Shown one piece after another: positions 33,000 to 39,257 of a stretch of 43,166 nucleotides of DNA; positions within the stretch are counted from its first letter, which is position 1; each line of letters starts with the position of its first letter. Made by a program: the position numbers and the translations under genes. Under the pieces are notes generated by a model, which was not told the origin of the DNA, made no database searches, and saw only the letters and a program-made list of their open reading frames with translations. The stretch covers positions 1 to 43,166 of the forward strand of contig NZ_JAESDI010000026.1 in the NCBI RefSeq assembly GCF_019249215.1, written 5' to 3'. The stretch is from Alteromonas lipotrueae. GTDB taxonomy: Bacteria > Pseudomonadota > Gammaproteobacteria > Enterobacterales > Alteromonadaceae.

Positions 33000-34769
33000 A
33001 TGAAACGAACTCAGCTTGCCGTCGCCGTTCTGTTGGCAACAGGTAGTGTTTCGGCAGTCGCCGAAACCTACACCGTGACACCACTTCCTTTGCAGGATGT
33101 TGGTCAAAATACCTTCGCTCGTTCAATTGATAATACCGGCAAAATGTTATCAATGGTGCAATTGGAATTTAACCCGCCTGTTGATGTAGAACAGCTAGAA
33201 GAAGATACCAGTTTCTTTACCACGTTTTCAGGGTCTCTTGAAAATGAAGATGATGCAGTACAAGGTGTATTTACTGATGCTGATTATACCTTAGTCGTTA
33301 ACTTTCTTCTTTCAAACCAAGACAGTTCAACAGGTCAGAAGCTCGCGAGCTTCAGAACCTATTTAACCGATACCACTGATATAGACTTGGTGCCTGGTTT
33401 AGATGAAGTAACCGACAAATTTGATGATTACACCCAATCTGTTGAAGCAGGCGGAAGAGATAGCGTAAGCGGTAATTTTATTGTTGGTGATTCTCCAGGC
33501 GTAGTTGTTTTGGATGAATATGAAAACGAAGATGGTAATACCATCAATTACACCTACTCAGAATTACCGCAGCAAGCGTTTGTTCAAACTAGCAGTGGGT
33601 CATCAAAAGTTATTCCAGCCGTTGATGACACCTTAGGTGGCTTCTCGTCAGCACGTGCTGTGAATCAAAATCTACAAGTCGCTGGTTTCAGTACCGTTAG
33701 TTTTTTAGATACGGTTGATGAAGCAGTCGAAACTTGTGAAGACGACGAAACTCGTGGTGATTTACCGGAAGGCCGCTGTTATTTCAGTATTTACGGTGGT
33801 GAATTTAACGTACCACGTATATCTAGTTACTTCGTAACAAACTCCACTAGCTTTTTATCGGGTTTCATTCTTTCATCGGAAGTCAACGCGACTATTTGGC
33901 AATTAGATGTCAACGGCGATGTGATAAGCACTGACACATTCCCATTACTTTTCACGCCGGAAGAAGACGACACCTCACATTACTTTTCTTATGCCTATGA
34001 CATTAATGAACAAGGTATTGCGGTGGGTGAAGCGTTAACGGGTGATGCGGTTACTATTACACGCCCTAACTCTTCTGGCTTAAATGAAAGCGAGCGTGTT
34101 GCCACCGTATATAGAGACGGTGAAACACAAGAGCTCCTTCCGAGAGAAGAAAACTTACTTAGCCAAGCGATGGCGATTAACGATAACAACTGGGTAGCAG
34201 GTGCAGTGTTGCGTGAATCGAGTGATATTGCACGTTCTCGTTTATTCGCATACAACTTAGATACCACTGAGCAATTATACCCCGACGGTTTCTTTGCCAC
34301 TGCCGGTGTTCAAGCGAATGCCATCAATAATAATAATATTATTGTAGGTAAATCTGACTTTGATGCGACATCCGATACTGTTCGTGAGACACACGCGTTC
34401 ATGTTCAATATTGATACTGAAGAGTTTCTGGATTTAAACGACTTAACGCCGTGTGACAGTGAATACACGTTGCTAGAAGCTATCGATATTAACGATAATG
34501 ATGAAATTATCGTTAATGCGCGTATTCGATCCACCAGCAAATATGTGACGGGTGCTGATGTGATTAACTCAGCAGGTGAAACCATAGAGGTTGATGCTAT
34601 TGTCGCGGTGAAACTATCACCTACTGGCGGCGCCATCGACGATTGTAGTATTGATGAAGACGGTGATGAAGTAGATGACAACTTTGAGCGCAGCGGTGCT
34701 TCTACGAGCTTCTTTGGGTTAATGGCGCTAAGTTTACTGGCCATTTTCCGTCGTAAATTGAAGAAATAA
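33000..34769 (+). CDS. DUF3466 family exported protein with C-terminal sorting-like tail
   Basis: The 589-residue protein has a signal peptide (cleavage near AVA, about residue 21) and an Asp/Glu-rich, Lys-poor mature part, as expected for a surface or secreted marine protein. It matches the DUF3466 family, with repeated strand segments containing INDNN- or INNNN-type turns (AMAINDNNWVAGAVL, AINNNNIIVGKSD, AIDINDNDEIIVNARI). The C-terminus has a Gly/Ser turn, a hydrophobic stretch (FFGLMALSLLAIF) and a basic end RRKLKK, like GlyGly-CTERM tails. The ATG has AGGA upstream and is 12 bases after uup. The function of DUF3466 is not known. A terminator follows 29 bases after the stop. Confidence 0.85.
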   Translation: MKRTQLAVAVLLATGSVSAVAETYTVTPLPLQDVGQNTFARSIDNTGKMLSMVQLEFNPPVDVEQLEEDTSFFTTFSGSLENEDDAVQGVFTDADYTLVVNFLLSNQDSSTGQKLASFRTYLTDTTDIDLVPGLDEVTDKFDDYTQSVEAGGRDSVSGNFIVGDSPGVVVLDEYENEDGNTINYTYSELPQQAFVQTSSGSSKVIPAVDDTLGGFSSARAVNQNLQVAGFSTVSFLDTVDEAVETCEDDETRGDLPEGRCYFSIYGGEFNVPRISSYFVTNSTSFLSGFILSSEVNATIWQLDVNGDVISTDTFPLLFTPEEDDTSHYFSYAYDINEQGIAVGEALTGDAVTITRPNSSGLNESERVATVYRDGETQELLPREENLLSQAMAINDNNWVAGAVLRESSDIARSRLFAYNLDTTEQLYPDGFFATAGVQANAINNNNIIVGKSDFDATSDTVRETHAFMFNIDTEEFLDLNDLTPCDSEYTLLEAIDINDNDEIIVNARIRSTSKYVTGADVINSAGETIEVDAIVAVKLSPTGGAIDDCSIDEDGDEVDDNFERSGASTSFFGLMALSLLAIFRRKLKK

Positions 34770-34798
34770 TCAATTCGCTCTATTTTTAGTTATTTTTC

Positions 34799-34828
34799 AA
34801 AGGCCGCTCGTTTTTAGCGGCCTTTTTT
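34799..34828 (+). terminator. Intrinsic terminator after the DUF3466 gene
   Basis: Arms AAAGGCCGCT and AGCGGCCTTT enclose CGTTTTT and are followed by further T residues, giving a 10-bp stem with six T in total. Confidence 0.9.
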
Positions 34829-34848
34829 ATTGCTAAAGGATTTAAAAA

Positions 34849-34877
34849 TTGAAATATATATGCCTAAAAAGTGTAAT
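34849..34877 (+). promoter_or_regulatory. Candidate sigma-70 promoter of rmf
   Basis: TTGAAA and TGTAAT are separated by exactly 17 bases; each differs from consensus at one position. A start near 34884 would leave an rmf leader of about 190 bases, which contains a bulged hairpin at 34947-34983. A second, weaker pair (TTGAAC, 17 bases, TATCAC) begins near 34940. The rest of the roughly 300 bases between the DUF3466 gene and rmf is AT-rich with no gene. Confidence 0.5.
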
Positions 34878-35072
34878 ATAAAATTCATCTATATTTCATT
34901 GCATTACCAAATGTCAATGCTCTCTTTACAATAATTGTGTTGAACCATTTTGCACATTGCACTATCACAGTAGTGTGCACAATGACTTTTCCGCCACTAT
35001 CAATTGAAAAACGATGTATTGGGCCCGAGAGAGAATTTGTAGCACATCCTACAAAGTTAAAGAGGCTAATCA

Positions 35073-35249
35073 ATGAAAAGACAAAAAAGAGATAAACTGA
35101 CACGCGCCCACTCAAAAGGGTATCAAGCTGGTATTAGCGGTCGTTCAAAGGATATTTGTCCTTTTCAACAGAATGACGCTCGGTCGGAATGGTTAGGAGG
35201 CTGGCGCGAGGCGGTAGAAGACAGGCACGTAGGTCTTAGTGTTAAATAA
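35073..35249 (+). CDS. rmf: Ribosome modulation factor
   Basis: The 58-residue basic protein turns 70S ribosomes into inactive 100S dimers in slow growth or stationary phase. It matches E. coli RMF nearly throughout: KRQKRDKLTRAHSKGYQAG, GRSKDICPFQ and SEWLGGWREA. The ATG has AGAGG at good spacing. It is convergent with fabA, with a shared bidirectional terminator between them; in E. coli the two genes are neighbours too. A long leader with a candidate sigma-70 promoter lies upstream. In E. coli the gene responds to ppGpp; I see nothing here that proves the same control. Confidence 0.96.
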   Translation: MKRQKRDKLTRAHSKGYQAGISGRSKDICPFQQNDARSEWLGGWREAVEDRHVGLSVK

Positions 35250-35282
35250 CGTCTTCTCTCTTAAAAAGTGATTAAGCAATGA

Positions 35283-35306
35283 AAAAGCCCCAGTAATGGG
35301 GCTTTT
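35283..35306. terminator. Bidirectional terminator between rmf and fabA
   Basis: Arms AAAAGCCCC and GGGGCTTTT pair perfectly over 9 bases with an AGTAAT loop. A- and T-runs on both sides let it serve rmf (+) and fabA (-). Confidence 0.92.
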
Positions 35307-35329
35307 ATCGTTTTGACGCTTTACGTTTA

Positions 35330-35848
35330 TTAGAAGTTAGATGTGTCTTGGAACAAACCTACTTTAAGATCTTTCGCGACGTAGATTTCTCTTCCATCTA
35401 CTTCAACAGAACCATCCGCCATTCCCATGAATAGCTTACGTTTGATAACACGCTTCATGGTGATTTTGTAAGTAACTTTTTTGGCAGTAGGCAGTATTTG
35501 CCCTGTGAATTTCACTTCACCGACGCCAAGAGCACGACCTTTGCCTGGTCCATCACACCAACCTAAGAAAAATCCGACCAGCTGCCACATGGCATCTAAT
35601 CCCAAGCAACCAGGCATTACAGGGTCACCTGGGAAGTGGCAATCGAAAAACCAAAGATCTGGCGTAATGTCTAACTCTGCAATTATTTCGCCTTTCCCAT
35701 GTTCACCGCCATCTTCAGTAATAGAAACGACACGATCCATCATCAGCATGTTAGGGGCGGGGAGTTGGCTGTTACCAGGACCGAACATTTCACCGCGGCT
35801 GCATGCTAATAAATCTTCTTTGTTAAAACTATTTTTTCTGTCTGACAT
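35330..35848 (-). CDS. fabA: 3-hydroxydecanoyl-ACP dehydratase/isomerase
   Basis: The 172-residue cytoplasmic enzyme dehydrates 3-hydroxydecanoyl-ACP and isomerises trans-2- to cis-3-decenoyl-ACP, the branch point to unsaturated fatty acids. The hot-dog fold has the active-site His71 in CHFPGDPVMPGC and Asp85 in LGLDAMWQ. LPAPNMLMMDR and ALGVGEVKFTGQ are family hallmarks, and the length equals that of E. coli FabA. A TTG two codons upstream opens the frame, but the ATG at 35848 gives the usual MSDRKNS-type start. A FabR-type box lies between the likely -35 and -10 elements, so unsaturated acyl-ACP or acyl-CoA probably represses the gene through FabR. Confidence 0.97.
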   Translation of the reverse strand: MSDRKNSFNKEDLLACSRGEMFGPGNSQLPAPNMLMMDRVVSITEDGGEHGKGEIIAELDITPDLWFFDCHFPGDPVMPGCLGLDAMWQLVGFFLGWCDGPGKGRALGVGEVKFTGQILPTAKKVTYKITMKRVIKRKLFMGMADGSVEVDGREIYVAKDLKVGLFQDTSNF

Positions 35849-35881
35849 TCCCAACTCGTTGTTTTTTAAATTCGCGCTGCT

Positions 35882-35910
35882 AATTTAGCGAACACTTGTA
35901 CGCTAAACAA
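35882..35910 (-). promoter_or_regulatory. fabA promoter overlapping a FabR-type operator
   Basis: Read on the - strand, TTGTTT (35910-35905) and TAAATT (35887-35882) are 17 bases apart. Between and over them lies the dyad TTAGCGTACA / TGTTCGCTAA (35906-35885, two central bases), symmetric at 18 of 22 positions. The core AGCGTACA..TGTTCGCT matches the FabR box that I know from E. coli fabA and fabB. Position over the promoter fits repression. Confidence 0.72.
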
Positions 35911-35979
35911 CTCCGAACAGTCATTTTTCTAAATAAAAACGCGTGTTAAACTCGAACTACTAACGAGCCAGTGATTACT

Positions 35980-36255
35980 ATGACAGAAAATACGAACAAC
36001 AGTACAGTAAAAGAAAAGGCAAAAGCGAATGCTGATAAGCAGCGTCGCTTCCGAGAACGTCAACGAGATGCAGGAAAAAAGCTGGTCAGAGGCTATGTTT
36101 CCCCTGAAGCTAAGCTCTGCTATGACGAAATTCGAGAGAAAACAGGGTGGAGCGATAGTGAAGCCGTTTCTAACTCAGTACGTTTAATGTATGCCGCTTA
36201 TAAATGTGGCCAAATTAAATTACTTAATGAGTGGTTACGCAAAAATAACCGATAA
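35980..36255 (+). CDS. Small basic protein, possible ribbon-helix-helix DNA-binding protein
   Basis: The 91-residue protein has a highly charged N-terminus (KEKAKANADKQRRFRERQRD, residues 10-29) followed by LVRGYVSPEAKLCYDEIRE, a hydrophobic strand plus helix as in ribbon-helix-helix regulators, and a second helix with WSDSEAVSNSVRLMYAAYK. I do not recognise a named family, so DNA binding is an inference from pattern. A GTG at 35971 would add three residues; the ATG is preferred, though its ribosome site is poor either way. It is divergent from fabA, with 131 bases between the two starts, and faces the CRY-DASH gene at its 3' end, with two similar palindromes lying just after its stop. Confidence 0.72.
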   Translation: MTENTNNSTVKEKAKANADKQRRFRERQRDAGKKLVRGYVSPEAKLCYDEIREKTGWSDSEAVSNSVRLMYAAYKCGQIKLLNEWLRKNNR

Positions 36256-36278
36256 CCCGTTTTCCCTAGCCTTAGCAG

Positions 36279-36331
36279 GGTTACGCGTAACCAAAATAGC
36301 TGGATTTACGTCTTGCAGGCTACGCATAACC
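36279..36331. repeat. Pair of near-identical palindromes between convergent genes
   Basis: GGTTACGCGTAACC (36279-36292) is a perfect 14-base palindrome. GGCTACGCATAACC (36318-36331) is the same with two changes. Both are preceded by GCAG and their centres are 39 bases apart. They lie between the 3' ends of the putative ribbon-helix-helix gene and the CRY-DASH gene. Neither has a T-run, so they are not intrinsic terminators; protein-binding sites are more likely. Confidence 0.6.
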
Positions 36332-36379
36332 TGAGAAAAGGCAGACTTATTACGTATTTTTATGGGAAAAGTAATGGCG

Positions 36380-37693
36380 TTAGTCTAACCATTTTGCACA
36401 GAACTCTCCTTTCGGGTCGTAGATTTCGGTTTGTTTCTGCAAATTAAACTGCCGGTTCTCTCTTGGGTCTGTACCTACGCCCGCTAGGTACAGCCAATTT
36501 CCCCAATTACTAGCCACATCATAATCTAATAATTGGCTCTCGAACCAAGCCGCACCATAGCGCCAATCTTGCCTTAATTCGTTCACAAAGCAACTTGCCA
36601 CCAATTGTCGACCTCGATTAGACATATAACCCGTAGCGGCCAGTTGACGCATACACGCGTCAACAATGGGGTACCCTGTTTTCCCGTTACACCAGCCACC
36701 GAATATTTGAGCGTCGTGGGTAGTGTTTGGCATTTTTGATTTAATACCATCGAATTGAAACCACTTTGGTCCAAACTTTTGTTGAAGCCAGTAAAAATAC
36801 TCACGCCAAAGCAACTCAAAATGAATCCAATAGGTTGAATCATTTTTAACCACATCTCGCTCGTACTTTTTTACTTCTTGGATTACGTACCGCGCCGAGA
36901 GGGCACCTGTGGCTAACCATGGCGATAGTTTTGTACTTTCTCGCCAACTATCTAACGCGTTTCGTGTTTCTTTATAACTTGCAGCCACTTTCCATTCGAA
37001 TAGATAACTATTTAAGTGAGAGAGCGCCGCGTCTTCGCCTCCAACGAAGGCGCCTTCTGTCTGTTTACGGTGTGGGCAACTATTGAGCTTATATAGGCTT
37101 TTAGTGTCTATATCTGGCGTATAAGACCTAGGTAATGCAGTTAACGTCGCCACAGGTTCACACGGCTTTATCACAGACTCAATTTTGCGTTTAAACGGTG
37201 TAAAGACATCCGGCATAATTTCAAGATTGAAAGGGAGGTCTTCTTGATTAAACAGCGAGCTAGCTTCGCCTGTTACTATTTCAATATTGGGGAAAAAACG
37301 CGAAACCGCTTCAACTTCTCGGCGCTCGTTGTAGCCGCCGTGTTCGGTCACCCCAAAGTGCGTATAGGCATTGGATGAGAGTAATGACACCAGTAGTTCA
37401 GGTGTTTGGCCTTTTAAAGTCAAAATAGAGTGACCCAAAGTGCTCGCTTTTTCGTTTAATGCTTCTATTGTATCTATAACAAAATTAAAACGATGTTCAC
37501 CAACAGGTTGAATACCGTAAGCGTTTGATACAAACCAGCTGTCATCAATTATGTAAAGCAGAGTCAATTCGTCGACCTGCTGACAAAGCGATGATAGCGC
37601 CACTTGGTCGTGAAAACGCAAGTCGTGGCGAAACCAAAACAGGCCTCTAGTGCGTTTTGTCGAATCACGCATCACATGATTATCCAGTATCAT
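36380..37693 (-). CDS. Cryptochrome DASH (photolyase/cryptochrome superfamily)
   Basis: The 437-residue flavoprotein resembles CRY-DASH proteins, which repair cyclobutane dimers in single-stranded or loop DNA and may also signal blue light. GLFWFRHDLRFHD opens the Rossmann-like domain. The FAD domain has GGEDAALSHLNSYLF, ESTKLSPWLATGALSARYV, FELLWREYFYWLQ, VDACMRQLAATGYMSNRGRQ and the stretch LLDYDVASNWGNWLYLAGVG. The start is the ATG at 37693, which has GGGAGGG in front. It is transcribed away from the class I photolyase, from a shared 111-base region. The protein is slightly shorter than many CRY-DASH members and has no C-terminal extension. Confidence 0.9.
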   Translation of the reverse strand: MILDNHVMRDSTKRTRGLFWFRHDLRFHDQVALSSLCQQVDELTLLYIIDDSWFVSNAYGIQPVGEHRFNFVIDTIEALNEKASTLGHSILTLKGQTPELLVSLLSSNAYTHFGVTEHGGYNERREVEAVSRFFPNIEIVTGEASSLFNQEDLPFNLEIMPDVFTPFKRKIESVIKPCEPVATLTALPRSYTPDIDTKSLYKLNSCPHRKQTEGAFVGGEDAALSHLNSYLFEWKVAASYKETRNALDSWRESTKLSPWLATGALSARYVIQEVKKYERDVVKNDSTYWIHFELLWREYFYWLQQKFGPKWFQFDGIKSKMPNTTHDAQIFGGWCNGKTGYPIVDACMRQLAATGYMSNRGRQLVASCFVNELRQDWRYGAAWFESQLLDYDVASNWGNWLYLAGVGTDPRENRQFNLQKQTEIYDPKGEFCAKWLD

Positions 37694-37707
37694 AGGGTTC
37701 CCTCCCT

Positions 37708-37757
37708 TATACCTTTTTTAGGGGTAGACGGATCCTGCTTTTAGCGATTATCGTATC
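37708..37757. promoter_or_regulatory. Divergent promoter region of the photolyase cluster, ECF-sigma-like elements
   Basis: A GGATCC at 37730-37735 is followed on the + strand by 16 bases and CGTATC (37752-37757). Because GGATCC is palindromic, it also serves the - strand: 16 bases then GGTATA (37713-37708). GATCC-type -35 and CGTA-type -10 elements are known for ECF sigma factors of the RpoE-ChrR singlet-oxygen type, which control photolyase genes in several proteobacteria. The + strand promoter leaves a leader of about 40 bases; the - strand one would start almost at the ribosome site and is less likely. Confidence 0.4.
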
Positions 37758-37804
37758 ATGTGCATGCTTAAGTGTTTATAAATTGTTCAAAAAAAGGGTT
37801 AACA

Positions 37805-39250
37805 GTGACAGTGCCAGTGTCGATAATGTGGTTCAGACAGGACCTTAGAGTAAAAGACAACCCCGCGTTAAACGCAGCCTGTGATGAAGGAAAAATAATC
37901 CCGATTTATATCTACGATGATGATGCACCCGATGGCAGAGTACTAGGAGGTGCTAGCAATTGGTGGTTACATCATTCGCTACATTCACTGAACGATAGAT
38001 TAAATGGCCATTTAAGGGTGTTCAAAGGCGACCCTAAAACCCTGATCCCAGAGTTAATGGAAACCTATGATGCTAAGGGAATTTATTGGAATCGCTGTTA
38101 TGAACCTTGGCAAATTAATCGTGATAAAGCGATTAAAAAGCAGCTCTTAGATAATGACTTTGAGGCGCACAGTACTAATGGGAGCTTACTGTGGGAACCG
38201 ATGAAAGTGCTTAAGAAGGATGGTACGCCATATCGAGTATTTACCCCTTATTATAGAAAAGGCTGCTTGAACGTTGAGCCTCCACGCTACCCCCAAGCAC
38301 CGCCAGCACGAATTACATACGCCGATGTTGAAGATAATACAAACGCTAAGGCTAACAGTCCGTGCGGTATAGACGCCCTTAACTTACTTCCGTCACTTGA
38401 TTGGGACAGTGATTTTAAAAACCATTGGAAACCAGGAGAAGATGGCGCTGCTGACAATTTACAGGGTTTTATTGAGCACTCTGCGCGCCAATATAAAGAT
38501 GCCCGTGATATTCCGTCAATGAATGGAACGTCTCATCTATCACCTCATCTGCACTTTGGCGAGGTTTCGCCCAATCAAGTGTGGTATGCCATAAAAGACA
38601 GGTTTGAAACCAGTGAAGATAAAAGTATAGACACATATTTAAGTGAGTTGGGCTGGCGTGAGTTCAGTTATTACTTGCTGTACCACTTTCCAACCATACC
38701 GCACAAAAACTTTAATGATAAATTTGATAAGTTCAATTGGCGCAGTGATGCAAAATCTCTTAAAGCCTGGCAAAAGGGGCAGACTGGTATCCCTATTGTT
38801 GACGCGGGTATGCGAGAGCTGTGGCAAACCGGGTATATGCACAACCGTGTACGTATGATTGTAGGGTCGTTCTTGGTTAAAAACCTTCTTATTAGCTGGC
38901 ACGAAGGCGAACGCTGGTTTTGGGACTGCCTAGTAGATGCTGATTTAGCCAGCAATACTGCAAGTTGGCAGTGGGTAGCCGGTACCGGCGCCGACGCTGC
39001 ACCGTATTTCAGAATTTTCAATCCGTTACTACAAGGTGAGAAGTTCGATAAACAAGGTAAGTATGTAAGAAAGTACTGCCCTGAACTTGCCAACCTTCCC
39101 GATAAATACATTCATAAACCCTGGGATGCGCCGCCGGTTATCGCTAAAGATGCGGGCGTACATTTAGGAGATACTTACCCTAAACCCATCGTAGATTTAA
39201 AAGCATCGAGGCAGCGTGCTCTAGATGCGTTTCAGGCTTTAAAAGAGTAG
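37805..39250 (+). CDS. phrB: Deoxyribodipyrimidine photolyase, class I (CPD)
   Basis: The 481-residue flavoenzyme uses blue light to split cyclobutane pyrimidine dimers. The N-terminal antenna domain begins VSIMWFRQDLRVKDNPAL. The FAD domain has TSHLSPHLHFGEVSPNQVW, LGWREFSYYLLYHFP, IPIVDAGMRELWQTGYMHNR and LVDADLASNTASWQWVAG, and the ending KYVRKYCPEL. Length fits class I enzymes. The frame opens at a GTG at 37772, but the GTG at 37805 has GGG six bases upstream and gives the usual N-terminus. The next photolyase starts 7 bases after the stop, so both should be on one mRNA. Whether the antenna cofactor is a folate or deazaflavin cannot be told with confidence. Confidence 0.95.
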   Translation: MTVPVSIMWFRQDLRVKDNPALNAACDEGKIIPIYIYDDDAPDGRVLGGASNWWLHHSLHSLNDRLNGHLRVFKGDPKTLIPELMETYDAKGIYWNRCYEPWQINRDKAIKKQLLDNDFEAHSTNGSLLWEPMKVLKKDGTPYRVFTPYYRKGCLNVEPPRYPQAPPARITYADVEDNTNAKANSPCGIDALNLLPSLDWDSDFKNHWKPGEDGAADNLQGFIEHSARQYKDARDIPSMNGTSHLSPHLHFGEVSPNQVWYAIKDRFETSEDKSIDTYLSELGWREFSYYLLYHFPTIPHKNFNDKFDKFNWRSDAKSLKAWQKGQTGIPIVDAGMRELWQTGYMHNRVRMIVGSFLVKNLLISWHEGERWFWDCLVDADLASNTASWQWVAGTGADAAPYFRIFNPLLQGEKFDKQGKYVRKYCPELANLPDKYIHKPWDAPPVIAKDAGVHLGDTYPKPIVDLKASRQRALDAFQALKE

Positions 39251-39257
39251 GGTAGCC

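Noticed and set aside
34310..34744. 144-codon open frame on the - strand inside the DUF3466 gene
   Set aside because: It is a Ser/Leu/Ile-rich shadow of the well-supported + strand gene.
34947..34983. CRP (cAMP receptor protein) site upstream of rmf
   Set aside because: Only a TCACA half-site is present; no TGTGA partner occurs at the 6-base spacing, so I describe the region as a hairpin instead.
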